Assembly (NCBI RefSeq): GCF_016919705.1
Contig: NZ_CP070368.1
Span: 496,001 to 560,000 of the forward strand
Direction: 5' to 3'
DNA from: Paracoccus methylovorus
Lineage (GTDB): Bacteria; Pseudomonadota; Alphaproteobacteria; Rhodobacterales; Rhodobacteraceae
Length of the DNA: 64,000 bases
Each line of letters starts with the position of its first letter. The first letter of the stretch is position 1. Positions 9,425 through 18,981 of this stretch are shown one piece after another. Position numbers and translations under genes: made by a program. The notes under the pieces were generated by a model, which had not been told where the DNA came from, ran no database searches, and saw only the letters and a list, made by a program, of their open reading frames with translations.

Positions 9425-11329
9425 ATGCCTTTGGGCAATGCGCGCAATATCGCCTTCTGGGTGGTCCTGTTTCTGATGATCCTGGCGCTGTTCAATCTGT
9501 TCAGCGACGGATCGGCCCAGATGAACAGCCGCCAGATCAGCTATTCCGATTTCATCCAGCGGGTGGAAAAGGATGAGATCAGTGCCGTCATCATAGATGG
9601 GGAAAATGTCGCCATCACCACCAAGGACGGCAGCCAATACGCCACCGTCAGGCCACAGGGCGAGGAACTGGCAAGCCGCCTGATCGACCAGGGCGTCGAT
9701 GTTCGGGTCGAACGCCAGCAGCAATCGGGCTTTATGTCGCTGCTGGGCGTCTGGCTGCCCTTTATTCTGCTGATCGGTGTCTGGATATTCTTCATGAACC
9801 GGATGCAGGGCGGCGGCAAAGGCGGAGCCATGGGCTTTGGCAAGTCTCGCGCCAAGCTGCTGACCGAAAAGCACGGCCGCGTCACGTTCGATGATGTGGC
9901 CGGGATCGACGAAGCCAAGGAAGAGCTTGAGGAGATCGTGGAATTCCTGCGCAATCCGCAGAAATTCAGCCGGCTGGGCGGCAAGATCCCGAAAGGCGCG
10001 CTGCTCGTCGGCCCGCCCGGCACGGGCAAGACCCTGCTCGCCCGCGCCATCGCAGGCGAGGCCGGCGTGCCCTTCTTCACCATCTCGGGGTCGGATTTCG
10101 TCGAGATGTTCGTCGGCGTGGGCGCGTCGCGTGTCCGCGACATGTTCGAACAGGCCAAGAAATCTGCCCCCTGTATCGTCTTCATCGATGAAATCGACGC
10201 CGTGGGCCGTGCCCGTGGCGTGGGAATCGGCGGCGGCAACGACGAACGTGAGCAGACCCTGAACCAGTTGCTGGTCGAAATGGATGGTTTCGATGCCAAC
10301 GAGGGCGTCATCATCATCGCCGCCACTAACCGCAAGGACGTGCTGGACCCCGCACTTTTGCGCCCCGGCCGATTCGACCGCCAGATCTATGTCCCGAACC
10401 CCGACATCAAGGGCCGGGAAAAGATTCTGGGCGTGCATTCACGCAAGGTGCCGGTCGGACCCGACGTGGACCTGCGGATCATCGCCCGCGGCACCCCCGG
10501 CTTTTCGGGCGCGGATCTGATGAACCTTGTAAACGAGGCTGCGCTGACGGCCGCACGTATCGGTCGCCGCTTCGTGACCATGGAAGATTTCGAGAACGCC
10601 AAGGACAAGGTCATGCTGGGGGTCGAGCGCCGCAGCATGGTTCTGACGCCCGAGCAGAAGGAAAAGACCGCCTATCATGAGGCCGGCCATGCCATCGTGG
10701 GCCTGTCCATGCCGAAATGCGATCCGGTCTACAAGGCGACGATCATCCCGCGCGGCGGGGCACTTGGCATGGTGGTTTCGCTGCCCGAGATGGACCGGCT
10801 GAACTATCACAAGGATGAAGCCAAGCAAAAGCTTGCCATGACCATGGCGGGCAAGGCGGCCGAAATCATCAAATATGGCGAAGAGGGCGTCTCGAACGGC
10901 CCGGCTGGCGACATCCAGCAAGCCAGCCAGCTTGCTCGTGCCATGGTCATGCGCTGGGGCATGTCCGACAAGGTCGGCAATATCGACTATGCCGAGGCGC
11001 ACGAGGGCTATTCCGGCAATACCGGCGGCTTCTCGGTCTCGGCTGCGACCAAGGAGATGATCGAGCAAGAGGTCCGTGACCTGATCGAAGAGGGCTATCA
11101 GATCGCCTACCGCGTCCTGACGGAGAAAGAGGAAGAGTTCGAGCGTCTGGCCAAAGGTTTGCTGGAATATGAGACGCTGACTGGCGAAGATATCGGCCGG
11201 GTGATCCGGGGCGAGTCGCTGGGCGACGAACAGGAATCGCCGGCTTCCTCGATCCCCTCGGTCAGCGCGATCCCAAGGGCTGGCGGCACCAAACCCTCAC
11301 CGGACGCGTCACCCCAGCCGCAAGGCTGA
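9425..11329 (+). CDS. ftsH: ATP-dependent zinc metalloprotease FtsH
   Basis: A 634-residue membrane-bound AAA+ protease. Two N-terminal membrane helices (about residues 9-25 and 103-124) flank a periplasmic domain. Walker A GPPGTGKT is at 196-203, Walker B IVFIDEID follows, and the zinc-binding HEAGH is at 418-422. FtsH extracts and degrades misfolded membrane proteins and regulators. A GGAGG ribosome site precedes the ATG. The last 30 residues are a Pro/Ser-rich tail. A strong intrinsic terminator begins 19 bases after the stop. Confidence 0.98.
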   Translation: MPLGNARNIAFWVVLFLMILALFNLFSDGSAQMNSRQISYSDFIQRVEKDEISAVIIDGENVAITTKDGSQYATVRPQGEELASRLIDQGVDVRVERQQQSGFMSLLGVWLPFILLIGVWIFFMNRMQGGGKGGAMGFGKSRAKLLTEKHGRVTFDDVAGIDEAKEELEEIVEFLRNPQKFSRLGGKIPKGALLVGPPGTGKTLLARAIAGEAGVPFFTISGSDFVEMFVGVGASRVRDMFEQAKKSAPCIVFIDEIDAVGRARGVGIGGGNDEREQTLNQLLVEMDGFDANEGVIIIAATNRKDVLDPALLRPGRFDRQIYVPNPDIKGREKILGVHSRKVPVGPDVDLRIIARGTPGFSGADLMNLVNEAALTAARIGRRFVTMEDFENAKDKVMLGVERRSMVLTPEQKEKTAYHEAGHAIVGLSMPKCDPVYKATIIPRGGALGMVVSLPEMDRLNYHKDEAKQKLAMTMAGKAAEIIKYGEEGVSNGPAGDIQQASQLARAMVMRWGMSDKVGNIDYAEAHEGYSGNTGGFSVSAATKEMIEQEVRDLIEEGYQIAYRVLTEKEEEFERLAKGLLEYETLTGEDIGRVIRGESLGDEQESPASSIPSVSAIPRAGGTKPSPDASPQPQG

Positions 11330-11347
11330 ACCTCGACGGAAAACACG

Positions 11348-11378
11348 AAAACCCCCGGATAGCAGACCGGGGGTTTTT
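11348..11378. terminator. Bidirectional intrinsic terminator after ftsH
   Basis: An 11-bp perfect stem: AAAACCCCCGG (11348-11358), 8-base loop, CCGGGGGTTTT (11367-11377), followed by one more T. The T-run serves ftsH on the plus strand; the A-run on the left gives a T-run for transcripts coming from the right on the minus strand. It therefore fits a shared terminator for ftsH and the small convergent ORF at 11416-11496. Confidence 0.9.
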
Positions 11379-11415
11379 ACATAACTGCTTCAAAGCCGGA
11401 CGGACTAGGGCAAGG

Positions 11416-11496
11416 TCAGAAAAGCAAAAGCGCCACCGCGCCAAGCGCCAGGCCCAGACCGAAACCCACATTGATCACAAAGCTGACAGTCTTCAT
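11416..11496 (-). CDS. Putative 26-residue hydrophobic small protein
   Basis: The minus strand carries an ATG at 11496 with a good ribosome site (GAGAGG, 7 bases upstream) and an ORF of 26 codons ending at TGA 11418-11416. The product is MKTVSFVINVGFGLGLALGA followed by VALLLF: two charged or polar residues, then one uninterrupted hydrophobic, glycine-rich helix long enough to cross the membrane. It lies between ftsH and chorismate mutase and its transcript would end at the bidirectional terminator at 11348-11378. I do not recognise a family. It could be a small membrane peptide, or the signal-like remnant of a lost gene. Confidence 0.5.
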   Translation of the reverse strand: MKTVSFVINVGFGLGLALGAVALLLF

Positions 11497-11656
11497 CTGA
11501 TGACCTCTCGATCTTTCTGGAGTCCTTGGCTCCAGTCGGGATCAAAACGCCGATTCTCACGACGCTGTTCCGGACCTGGCGGAAATCCCAGCCTGATGCG
11601 ATATTTTCGTCACAGCCGGGCTTGCACCCACGACCGGGGCGGGGCATTGGACAGGT

Positions 11657-11974
11657 ATGAGCTGTCCCGAACCCGAATTGCCGCCCGACTCCGCCATGCC
11701 CGCATTACGCGCGCGCATCGACGCTCTCGACGCTCGGCTTGTGGCGCTTTTGGCAGAACGCTCGGCCTTGATCGACGAAGCGGCAAGGATCAAAACCCAG
11801 GAAAACCTGCCCGCCCGGATTGACAGCCGTGTCGAGGAAGTCGCCGCAAATGCCAGGCATTTGGCGGGAGAGGCGGGGCTGGATCCCGACCTGGCGGAAC
11901 AACTCTGGCGAATGATGATGGAACACTTCATCGCCCAGGAGGATCGGGTGCTTTCCGCCCCCCGACAGGACTAG
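11657..11974 (+). CDS. Chorismate mutase, AroQ type
   Basis: A 105-residue all-helical protein matching the free-standing AroQ/PchB-like chorismate mutase family. The first helix has the motif LRARIDALDARLVALLAERSAL (described in part), with the arginine expected in the active site; IKTQENLPARIDSRVEE follows, and the end helix carries WRMMMEHFIAQE. It converts chorismate to prephenate for phenylalanine and tyrosine synthesis. The ATG at 11657 is used; a shorter version from the internal MPALRARID (11696) is possible. Immediately downstream is copy 1 of a palindromic repeat. Confidence 0.85.
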   Translation: MSCPEPELPPDSAMPALRARIDALDARLVALLAERSALIDEAARIKTQENLPARIDSRVEEVAANARHLAGEAGLDPDLAEQLWRMMMEHFIAQEDRVLSAPRQD

Positions 11975-11988
11975 GCGGCAAGCCCCTT

Positions 11989-12123
11989 GGGGGCTTTGCC
12001 CCCGCGCGTTCCGCGCTCCCCCAGGATATTTTGGCACGAAAGAAGCGGAGGGGCCGGCCGTCGCCTGCCTTGTTCTTTTGTGTTCAAATATCCTGCGGGG
12101 GTCCGGGGGCGCAAAGCCCCCGG
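11989..12123. repeat. Dispersed palindromic intergenic repeat, copy 1
   Basis: A 135-base element with nearly symmetric arms: GGGGGCTTTGCCCCC at the left and GGGGGCGCAAAGCCCCC at the right, then inner arms CCCCCAGGATATTT and AAATATCCTGCGGGGG, then CACGAAAGAA and TTCTTTTGTG. The centre is variable. It fills the space between the convergent chorismate mutase and PaaI-like genes. Copy 2 is at 21703-21838. The arms could fold into one long hairpin, so a bidirectional terminator role is plausible. Confidence 0.85.
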
Positions 12124-12158
12124 TCGCGGCCGTAGAATCTAATGCGGAAGTGCGGCTG

Positions 12159-12569
12159 TCAGACCGGGATCATCGTTCCTTGAAGCATGGCGACGTGTTT
12201 ACGGTTTTCGCCGATCTCGGCCCAGACATCGGCTGCAACGACCATGATGCGTCGGCCGGGACGGATCACCCGCCCCTCGGCCACGAGCCGTTCGCCGGTT
12301 GCCGGGGACATCAGGTTGATTTTCATCTCGACCGTCATGACCTCGGCGCCTTCGGGCATGAGGGTCAACGCGGCATAGCCGGCTGCCGAATCGCCGATGC
12401 TGAAGGCCAGACCTGCATGACCCGCGCCATGTTGCTGTAATGAACTCGGCAGGATCGGAGCTGCTATGGTGATGCGCCCCGGCTCAATGGAAGCAAGTTG
12501 CGCGCCAAGCGTATGCATCATGCTCTGGCTGTCGAAACTGGTGCGGATGCGATTTTCAAGATCATTCAT
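12159..12569 (-). CDS. PaaI-family hotdog thioesterase
   Basis: A 136-residue protein of the PaaI/YbaW hotdog-fold thioesterase class. Visible motifs are [20 protein letters not shown] (residues about 45-64), where a thioesterase normally places its substrate-binding glycines and catalytic acidic residue, and [20 protein letters not shown], the standard central strand. The likely reaction is hydrolysis of an acyl-CoA; the substrate cannot be told. The ATG overlaps the ruvB stop by 8 bases, so it is probably the last gene of the ruvB-containing leftward operon. Confidence 0.85.
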   Translation of the reverse strand: MNDLENRIRTSFDSQSMMHTLGAQLASIEPGRITIAAPILPSSLQQHGAGHAGLAFSIGDSAAGYAALTLMPEGAEVMTVEMKINLMSPATGERLVAEGRVIRPGRRIMVVAADVWAEIGENRKHVAMLQGTMIPV

Positions 12570-13587
12570 CGAACAGGCTTTCTTGTGTGCGGGGGGGATC
12601 GACGCCCAGATGTCGCCAGCCCAGCCGCGCCAGCATGCGGCCGCGCGGAGTGCGGCTAACCAGCCCTTGCTGCATCAGATAAGGCTCGATCACCTCTTCG
12701 ATAGCGTCGCGGCTTTCGGACAGGGCGGCCGACAGCGTTTCGACCCCGACCGGCCCACCGCCATAGTGCTCGGCAAGCAGCGTCAGATAGCGGCGGTCGG
12801 CGCTGTCGAGACCGATATGGTCGACGCCCAATCGGGTCAGCGCCGAATCAGCGATGGCGCGGGTAAGCCGCCCGTCGCCTTCGACCAAGGCGAAGTCGAT
12901 CACACGGCGCAGAAGACGACCGGCGATGCGCGGAGTCCCCCGGGCGCGGCGGGCGATTTCGTAGGTGCCTGCAGACTCGGCGGGGATGCCCATCAGCCGC
13001 GCGCCACGGCTGACGATCAGGTCGAGCTCGTCGATGGTATAGAATTGCAGCCGCGTCGGGATGCCGAAACGGTCGCGTAACGGCGTGGTCAGCAGGCCCA
13101 GCCGGGTGGTGGCGCCGACCAGTGTAAAGGGTTGCAGCTCGATCCGCACCGTCCGGGCGGCAGGGCCTTCGCCGATCACCAGATCCAGTTCGAAATCCTC
13201 CAGCGCCGGATAAAGGATTTCCTCGACCGCCGGGTTCATACGGTGGATTTCGTCGATGAACAGCACATCGCGGGCTTCCAGATTGGTCAGGATCGCCGCA
13301 AGATCGCCCGCGCGGGCCAACACCGGGCCGGAGGTCATCTTGAAGTTCACGCCCAATTCGCGCGCGATGATCTGCGCCAGAGTGGTTTTGCCGAGGCCGG
13401 GGGGGCCGTAGAACAAGGTGTGATCCATGGCCTTGCCGCGCATGCGCGCGCTTTCGATAAAGACGCGCAGGTTTGCCCGCGCTTCGGCCTGACCGACGAA
13501 ATCCTCGAGCCGTTGGGGCCGCAGCGCGCGGTCTTCGCTGTCCGTTTCCAGCGGCTCGGGGCGCAGCATGGGATCGGGTTGGCTCAT
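12562..13587 (-). CDS. ruvB: Holliday junction branch migration ATPase RuvB
   Basis: A 341-residue AAA+ motor. Walker A GPPGLGKT is at residues 61-68, Walker [13 protein letters not shown] follows, and the C-terminal winged-helix part contains [12 protein letters not shown] and RTPRGRML. With RuvA it drives branch migration of Holliday junctions. I chose MSQPDPML at 13587: its ATG overlaps the htpX TGA as ATGA. An ATG four codons upstream (13599) is possible. The position of htpX between ruvA and ruvB is noteworthy, since ruvA and ruvB are usually adjacent. Confidence 0.97.
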   Translation of the reverse strand: MSQPDPMLRPEPLETDSEDRALRPQRLEDFVGQAEARANLRVFIESARMRGKAMDHTLFYGPPGLGKTTLAQIIARELGVNFKMTSGPVLARAGDLAAILTNLEARDVLFIDEIHRMNPAVEEILYPALEDFELDLVIGEGPAARTVRIELQPFTLVGATTRLGLLTTPLRDRFGIPTRLQFYTIDELDLIVSRGARLMGIPAESAGTYEIARRARGTPRIAGRLLRRVIDFALVEGDGRLTRAIADSALTRLGVDHIGLDSADRRYLTLLAEHYGGGPVGVETLSAALSESRDAIEEVIEPYLMQQGLVSRTPRGRMLARLGWRHLGVDPPRTQESLFDE

Positions 13588-14465
13588 CGGCCGCCCCATG
13601 GGCCGGCAGAGGGCGCGCCCGAGGCGGCCATGGCTTGCAGGCGGGCGATCCGCTCTTCAGTGGGCGGATGCGTCGAGAAAAGCCGATCCATGCGCATCGC
13701 ATGCAGCGGGTTTACGATGAACATCGATGCTGCTGCCGGGTTCTTCTCCGCCGGGATGTTCACCACCTGACCCGCCGCGCGCGAGATCTTGGCCAGCGCC
13801 GAGGCCAGCGCCATCGGCCGGCCGCAGATTTCAGCGCCGGTGCGGTCGGCTTCGTATTCCCGGGTACGCGAGATCGCCATCTGCACCATCCCCGCCGCCA
13901 TGGGCGCGAAGATCATCGCCAGAATCGCTGCCAGCCCACCGCCGCGATTGTCGCTGCGCCCGCCGAACATGGACGAAAACATCAGCATATTGCCCAGCAT
14001 CGCGATTGCGCCGGCCATGGTTGCGGTGACGGTCATGGTCAGCGTGTCGCGGTGCTTGATATGGGCCAGTTCGTGGGCGACCACGCCGGCGAGTTCGTCG
14101 CGATTCAAGGTTCGCATGATGCCCTGCGTGACCGCGACCGCGGCGTTTTCCGGGTTGCGGCCGGTGGCGAAGGCATTGGGCTGCTCGGTTTCCAGCACAT
14201 AGACCTTGGGCATGGGCATGCCCGCCCGTTGCGCCAGTGCCGCGACCATGTCGACCAGTTCGGGGGCCTGCTGGCGTGTGACCAGCATGGCACCCTGTTG
14301 GCGCAGCACCATCTTGTCGCTGTTCCACCATGCGAAGAGGTTGCCCGCGCCGGCGATCACCAGCGCGATCACCGCGCCGCCCTGACCGCCGATCAGCCAG
14401 CCCATGGCCATGACCAGCGCGGTCAGGGCGGCCATGAGGATAAAGGTGCGCAGGTTTCCGATCAT
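13584..14465 (-). CDS. htpX: Membrane zinc metalloprotease HtpX
   Basis: A 293-residue M48 family protease. Two N-terminal membrane helices (residues 5-25 and 30-46) precede the catalytic HELAH at 131-135. Two further hydrophobic segments lie around residues 148-200, followed by the third zinc-ligand region ([11 protein letters not shown]). HtpX degrades damaged membrane proteins alongside FtsH. The stop overlaps the ruvB start and the start is 4 bases from the ruvA stop, so it is embedded in the ruv operon. Confidence 0.95.
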   Translation of the reverse strand: MIGNLRTFILMAALTALVMAMGWLIGGQGGAVIALVIAGAGNLFAWWNSDKMVLRQQGAMLVTRQQAPELVDMVAALAQRAGMPMPKVYVLETEQPNAFATGRNPENAAVAVTQGIMRTLNRDELAGVVAHELAHIKHRDTLTMTVTATMAGAIAMLGNMLMFSSMFGGRSDNRGGGLAAILAMIFAPMAAGMVQMAISRTREYEADRTGAEICGRPMALASALAKISRAAGQVVNIPAEKNPAAASMFIVNPLHAMRMDRLFSTHPPTEERIARLQAMAASGAPSAGPWGGR

Positions 14466-14469
14466 GGTC

Positions 14470-15141
14470 TTACTCCTTTGGGGCCAGCAACCGCAGGGCC
14501 GCGCGGATCAGCGTCGCAGTTGGTGCGCCGGGTTCCCGACCGGCGGCTTCGGCCACGGCCGATGCGGCCTCTGACGGAGCATAGCCCAGATTTCCCAAGG
14601 CCGAGAGCGCGTCGGACGTCGTCTGGGCCGAAGAAGGCAGCGGTTTGATTGGCGCCGCCTGCGTCGCGGTTGCTTCGATCACTTCGACATCTGGCAGCGG
14701 GCCGGGATCGACGGTCAGCATGCCCCCCAACGCCATCACGGCGGGGGCCTTGTCCTTGAGCTCCATCACCACGCGTTGTGCCAGTTTCGGCCCGACGCCG
14801 GGGGCTTTTCTCAGCGCGGACCAATCGCCAAGCGCCAGGGCGCGGGACAGCCCGTCCGGTCCCAGCGTGCCCAGAACCGCCAGCGCCACCTTGGCGCCCA
14901 CACCCTGAACCGAGGTCAGCAGCCGGTGCCATTCCTTTTCCAGCAGCGTGGGAAAGCCGAAAAGCTGCAACAGATCCTCTCGCACCAGCAATTCGGTATA
15001 AAGTGCGGTGGCCTGCCCGGCAGGGGGCATGCTGGCGGCGGTGCGTTCGCTGACATGGACGATATAGCCCACGCCGCGCACGTCGATCAGCACATGGTCC
15101 TGCGCCCGGTGCAGGATCACCCCGGCAATACGTCCGATCAT
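14470..15141 (-). CDS. ruvA: Holliday junction DNA-binding subunit RuvA
   Basis: A 223-residue protein beginning MIGRIAGVI, the standard RuvA start. Domain I is an OB-like fold, domain II carries the helix-hairpin-helix motifs [17 protein letters not shown] and [16 protein letters not shown], and the C-terminal domain III ([17 protein letters not shown]) contacts RuvB. It binds four-way junctions as a tetramer. Longer in-frame starts exist upstream but overlap ruvC. Confidence 0.97.
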   Translation of the reverse strand: MIGRIAGVILHRAQDHVLIDVRGVGYIVHVSERTAASMPPAGQATALYTELLVREDLLQLFGFPTLLEKEWHRLLTSVQGVGAKVALAVLGTLGPDGLSRALALGDWSALRKAPGVGPKLAQRVVMELKDKAPAVMALGGMLTVDPGPLPDVEVIEATATQAAPIKPLPSSAQTTSDALSALGNLGYAPSEAASAVAEAAGREPGAPTATLIRAALRLLAPKE

Positions 15142-15151
15142 GATCTGTTCC

Positions 15152-15646
15152 TCATGCGGTTGCCTTGATGCGCAGGGCGCGGCCCTGCAGATGATGGGCA
15201 TGACAGATCGCCACGGCCAGCGCATCCGCCGCATCCGGTCCGGCGAATTCGACCCCCGGCAGCATGAAGCGGACCATGTGCTGGACCTGTTGCTTGGCGG
15301 CATGGCCCACGCCGACCACGGTCTTTTTGACGGCGTTCGGGGCGTATTCGCCGATCTCCAGACCTGCTTCGGCCGGGGCCAGCAGGGCGATGCCACGGGC
15401 CTGTCCCAGCTTCAACGTGCCAAGGGCGTCCTTGTTGACGAAGGTCTGCTCGACTGCCGCGGCATCGGGGGTGTGGCTGGCGATGACCGCGCAAAGCCCG
15501 CGATAAAGCGCGGCCAGCCGCGGACCCAGATCGCCCGCCTCGGAATGGACGACGCCGTTGCCCAGATGCCGCAGGCGCGGCCCATCCACCGCGATCACCC
15601 CCCAGCCCATATTCCGCAGACCGGGGTCTATGCCGATGATCTTCAT
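15152..15646 (-). CDS. ruvC: Holliday junction resolvase RuvC
   Basis: A 164-residue endonuclease. All four catalytic acidic residues are in the classical positions: D7 (GIDPG), E66 ([10 protein letters not shown]), D138 and D141 (GPDAADALA). It cuts Holliday junctions symmetrically after RuvAB migration. The start at [10 protein letters not shown] (15646) fits the family; an upstream frame to 15691 adds 15 residues without support. It is the first gene of the leftward ruvC-ruvA-htpX-ruvB run and is divergent from the Mrp operon. Confidence 0.97.
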   Translation of the reverse strand: MKIIGIDPGLRNMGWGVIAVDGPRLRHLGNGVVHSEAGDLGPRLAALYRGLCAVIASHTPDAAAVEQTFVNKDALGTLKLGQARGIALLAPAEAGLEIGEYAPNAVKKTVVGVGHAAKQQVQHMVRFMLPGVEFAGPDAADALAVAICHAHHLQGRALRIKATA

Positions 15647-15769
15647 ACCTGTTCCCATTTTTAGGCAAGCGTTAGCACGAAAGGCGAACATCGCCTAGCG
15701 GCTTTGTCATCTGCTTGACATCGCCGGCGCCCATCGGGAACAGAGGGGCACGAAAAGGAACGAGGGACC

Positions 15770-18610
15770 ATGTCGCCAGCACTGATCGCCGTGCTTCCGT
15801 TCATCGGGGCCCTGCTGCCCGGACTGCTGATCCGATCGGGACGCGATATCGCCGCGATGGCCAGCGCCACGGCGACCTTGATCGCCCTGCTGGGACTGTG
15901 CCTGCACATCCCGGCCATCATGGCGGGCGAGGTGGTGACGGCGCGTTTCGCATGGCTGCCCTCGCTGGGGCTGAACGCGCATTTCCGCATCGACGGGCTG
16001 GGCCTTTTGTTCGGCATCCTGATTCTGGGAATTGGTCTGCTGATCATTGCCTATGCGCGCTATTACCTGTCGAGCAAGGATCCGGCAGGTGTGTTCTATA
16101 CCTACCTGATGCTGTTCCAGGGCGCGATGCTGGGAATCGTACTGTCGGACAACATCCTGCTTTTGCTGGTGTTCTGGGAGCTGACCTCGCTAAGCTCGTT
16201 CCTGCTGATCGGCTATTGGAAGCATCTGCCCGAGGGGCGGCAGGGCGCGCGCATGGCGCTGACCGTGACCGGCATGGGCGGGCTTGCCATGATCGCGGGC
16301 ATGCTGATCCTGGGCAATATCGCCGGCAGCTTTGACATCGGCGACATTCTGACCGCGCGCGAGGCGGTGCAGGCCAGCCCTTATTATTTACCGGCGCTGA
16401 TCCTGATCCTGCTGGGGGCATTCACCAAATCGGCGCAGTTCCCGTTTCATTTCTGGCTGCCCCATGCGATGGCCGCGCCGACGCCCGTGTCGGCCTATCT
16501 GCATTCCGCGACCATGGTAAAGGCCGGGCTGTTCCTGATGGCGCGACTGTGGCCGGTGCTGTCGGGCACGCCCGAGTGGTTCTATATCGTCGCCACCACG
16601 GGACTTGTGACCATGGTGCTGGGGGCCTGGATCGCCATGTTCCGCGACGACCTGAAATCGCTGCTGGCCTTTTCCACCGTGTCGCATCTTGGCCTGATCA
16701 CCATGCTTTTGGGTTTTGGCACCGAGGCGGCGGCGGTGGCTGCGGTTTTTCACATCATCAACCACGCGGTGTTCAAGGCGGCGTTGTTCATGACCGCCGG
16801 CATCATCGACCACGAGGCCGGCACGCGTTCGATTGCCCGGCTGGGGGGCCTGCGCCGGCTGATGCCTGTGACATTCGCCATCGGCACCATTGCGGCGCTT
16901 TCCATGGCGGGCATCCCGCCGCTGAACGGTTTTCTGTCAAAGGAACTGATGCTGGAACAGGCGACCCAGGCTGTCTGGCAGGGCAATCCCAGCCTCATCT
17001 TCGTGATGGCGACGCTGGGGGCAGTGTTCTCGGTCTGTTATTCGCTGCGTTTCGTCGGGCAGGTGTTCCTTGGGCCGCAGCGCACGGATTATCCGGAAAA
17101 GCCGCATGATCCCGGCTTTGGCCTGTGGTCCGCCCCGGCGTTTCTGGTGGTGCTGGTGGTTCTGATCGGACTGTTTCCCGACACCATGGCCGGATGGCTG
17201 GTCGAGGTCTCGGCCAGTGCCGTCACCGGCGCGGCCCAGCATCCGCATCTGGCACTGTGGCATGGCGTGACGCCGGCGCTGATGTTGTCCATTGCCGCGC
17301 TGGTCGGTGGGGTGGTGCTGCTGGTGCTGAACCGCCGCCTGCTGGCGCTGCGTGCCGCCATTGCCTGGCCCGAGGCCAAGGTCATTTTCGACGCCATCAC
17401 CCGCGCCTGCACTTGCGCGGCGATGGTCTTTACCGACCGGCTCACCAACGGTTCGATGTCGCGGGCCTTTGCCGCCTTTTCGCTGACCGTGGTGCTTTGC
17501 GGGCTTTGGGCATTCTCGACCGGGGGCTATCAGGGTGCGACCCGGCCGATGCTGCCGGTTCAACCCGTGCCGTTCGTTGGTTGGATGGCATTGATGGTGG
17601 CGACCTGCTGCATGGTGGCATTTCACCGCCACCGCATCCTTGCGCTGGTTCTGGTCGGCATCATCGGGCTGATGGTGTCGGTCAGCTTTATCTATCTGTC
17701 CGCACCCGACCTTGCGCTGACCCAGATCTCGGTCGAGGTGGTTACGGTAGTCCTGCTGTTGCTGGCGCTGAACTTCCTGCCCAAGTTCACCAGAATCGAA
17801 AGCCGCGACCGCAAGCGCGGCGTTGATGCTTTTATCGCCACGGTGACGGGGCTGGGGTTCGGGGCGCTGGCCTATGCGGTCATGCGCAGCGATTTCGCCT
17901 TTCCGTCGATCTCGGACTATATGATCAAGAACAGCCACAAGCTGGGCGGCGGCGACAACGTGGTCAACGTCATTCTGGTCGATTTCCGCGGCTATGACAC
18001 TTTTGGCGAGATCACCGTGTTGGGGATTGCCGCGCTGACCATCTTTGCCCTGACCGAGACGCTGCTGGCGGGGACCAGCGGGATGCGGCTGCGCAACTGG
18101 CTGCACGACAGCCGCCGCGCCGGCGACCGTCATCCACTGATGCTGGTCGTCGTCACGCGGCTGATCCTGCCGGTGTCGCTGGTGGTCGGACTCTATATCT
18201 TCCTGCGCGGCCACAACATGCCGGGCGGGGGGTTTGTCGCCGGGCTGGTGATTTCCGTCGCGCTGGTGTCGCAATACATGGCCTCGGGCTATGCTTGGGC
18301 GCAAGAGCGGCAAAAGATCAACTATCACGCCCTGATCGGCGCCGGGGTCATGGCCGCCGGGCTGACCGGCATCGCGGCATGGTTCGCCGGGCTGCCGTTC
18401 CTGACATCGACCTATGGCTATGTGAAGCTGCCCGGGATCGAGGAATTCGAGCTGGCCTCGGCCATGGGCTTTGATCTGGGCGTGTTCCTGTGCGTGGTCG
18501 GCGCGGTGATGCTGGCGCTGAACTCGCTGTCGCGGATCGCAAGGGTTGCGGGCGAGACGGTGAACCTGCACCCGATGGATATCGACCCCAGCAAGGAGGC
18601 CCGGCCCTGA
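15770..18610 (+). CDS. mrpA: Mrp/Pha Na+(K+)/H+ antiporter subunit A-B fusion
   Basis: A 946-residue polytopic membrane protein. The first 500 residues are NuoL/MrpA-like with the proton-antiporter core, including LLLLVFWELTSLSSFLLIGYW and the block around FPFHFWLPHAMAAPTPVSAYLHSATMVKAG. The C-terminal third carries the MrpA-specific tail and, from about residue 780, a complete MrpB-type domain (VTRLILPVSLVVGLYIFLRGHNMPGGGF). A and B are therefore fused, as in the Pha systems of rhizobia. The complex exchanges cytoplasmic Na+ or K+ for protons. A GAGGGA ribosome site precedes the ATG. Confidence 0.94.
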   Translation: MSPALIAVLPFIGALLPGLLIRSGRDIAAMASATATLIALLGLCLHIPAIMAGEVVTARFAWLPSLGLNAHFRIDGLGLLFGILILGIGLLIIAYARYYLSSKDPAGVFYTYLMLFQGAMLGIVLSDNILLLLVFWELTSLSSFLLIGYWKHLPEGRQGARMALTVTGMGGLAMIAGMLILGNIAGSFDIGDILTAREAVQASPYYLPALILILLGAFTKSAQFPFHFWLPHAMAAPTPVSAYLHSATMVKAGLFLMARLWPVLSGTPEWFYIVATTGLVTMVLGAWIAMFRDDLKSLLAFSTVSHLGLITMLLGFGTEAAAVAAVFHIINHAVFKAALFMTAGIIDHEAGTRSIARLGGLRRLMPVTFAIGTIAALSMAGIPPLNGFLSKELMLEQATQAVWQGNPSLIFVMATLGAVFSVCYSLRFVGQVFLGPQRTDYPEKPHDPGFGLWSAPAFLVVLVVLIGLFPDTMAGWLVEVSASAVTGAAQHPHLALWHGVTPALMLSIAALVGGVVLLVLNRRLLALRAAIAWPEAKVIFDAITRACTCAAMVFTDRLTNGSMSRAFAAFSLTVVLCGLWAFSTGGYQGATRPMLPVQPVPFVGWMALMVATCCMVAFHRHRILALVLVGIIGLMVSVSFIYLSAPDLALTQISVEVVTVVLLLLALNFLPKFTRIESRDRKRGVDAFIATVTGLGFGALAYAVMRSDFAFPSISDYMIKNSHKLGGGDNVVNVILVDFRGYDTFGEITVLGIAALTIFALTETLLAGTSGMRLRNWLHDSRRAGDRHPLMLVVVTRLILPVSLVVGLYIFLRGHNMPGGGFVAGLVISVALVSQYMASGYAWAQERQKINYHALIGAGVMAAGLTGIAAWFAGLPFLTSTYGYVKLPGIEEFELASAMGFDLGVFLCVVGAVMLALNSLSRIARVAGETVNLHPMDIDPSKEARP

Positions 18611-18981
18611 TGGAACTTCTGCTGTCGAGTGCGATCGGAATGCTGACTGCGGCGGGGACTTATCTGATCCTGCGCAAGCGCAGCTTTGCCGTTGTTCTGG
18701 GCACCACCATGCTCAGCTATGCCATCAATCTGTTCCTGTTCTCTACCGGGCGGCTGGTGGTGAACGCGCCGCCGGTTCTGCACGATGGCGGTGTCTATAC
18801 CGACCCGCTGCCGCAGGCGCTGGTGCTGACCGCCATCGTGATTTCCTTCGGGATGACGGCCGTGGTGCTGATGATGGCGCTGGGGGCCTTTCTGGAAGGC
18901 GGCGACGACCGCGTCGACATGCCGCGCGGCGACCGCGTGCCCCCAAATCACCCACCCGCCGCAGAGGACAAGGGCGCATGA
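18610..18981 (+). CDS. mrpC: Mrp/Pha antiporter subunit C
   Basis: A 123-residue NuoK-like membrane protein with three hydrophobic helices (about residues 3-20, 28-47 and 69-95) and the MrpC signature LPQALVLTAIVISFGMTAV. The charged tail is cytoplasmic. The ATG overlaps the stop of the A-B fusion (TGATG), and the stop overlaps mrpD (ATGA), showing translational coupling. Confidence 0.94.
   Translation: MELLLSSAIGMLTAAGTYLILRKRSFAVVLGTTMLSYAINLFLFSTGRLVVNAPPVLHDGGVYTDPLPQALVLTAIVISFGMTAVVLMMALGAFLEGGDDRVDMPRGDRVPPNHPPAAEDKGA

Noticed and set aside
16937..18571. A 544-codon minus-strand frame opposite the Mrp A-B fusion
   Set aside because: It is very rich in His, Gln and Arg, lies opposite a membrane protein, and has no domain or ribosome site.
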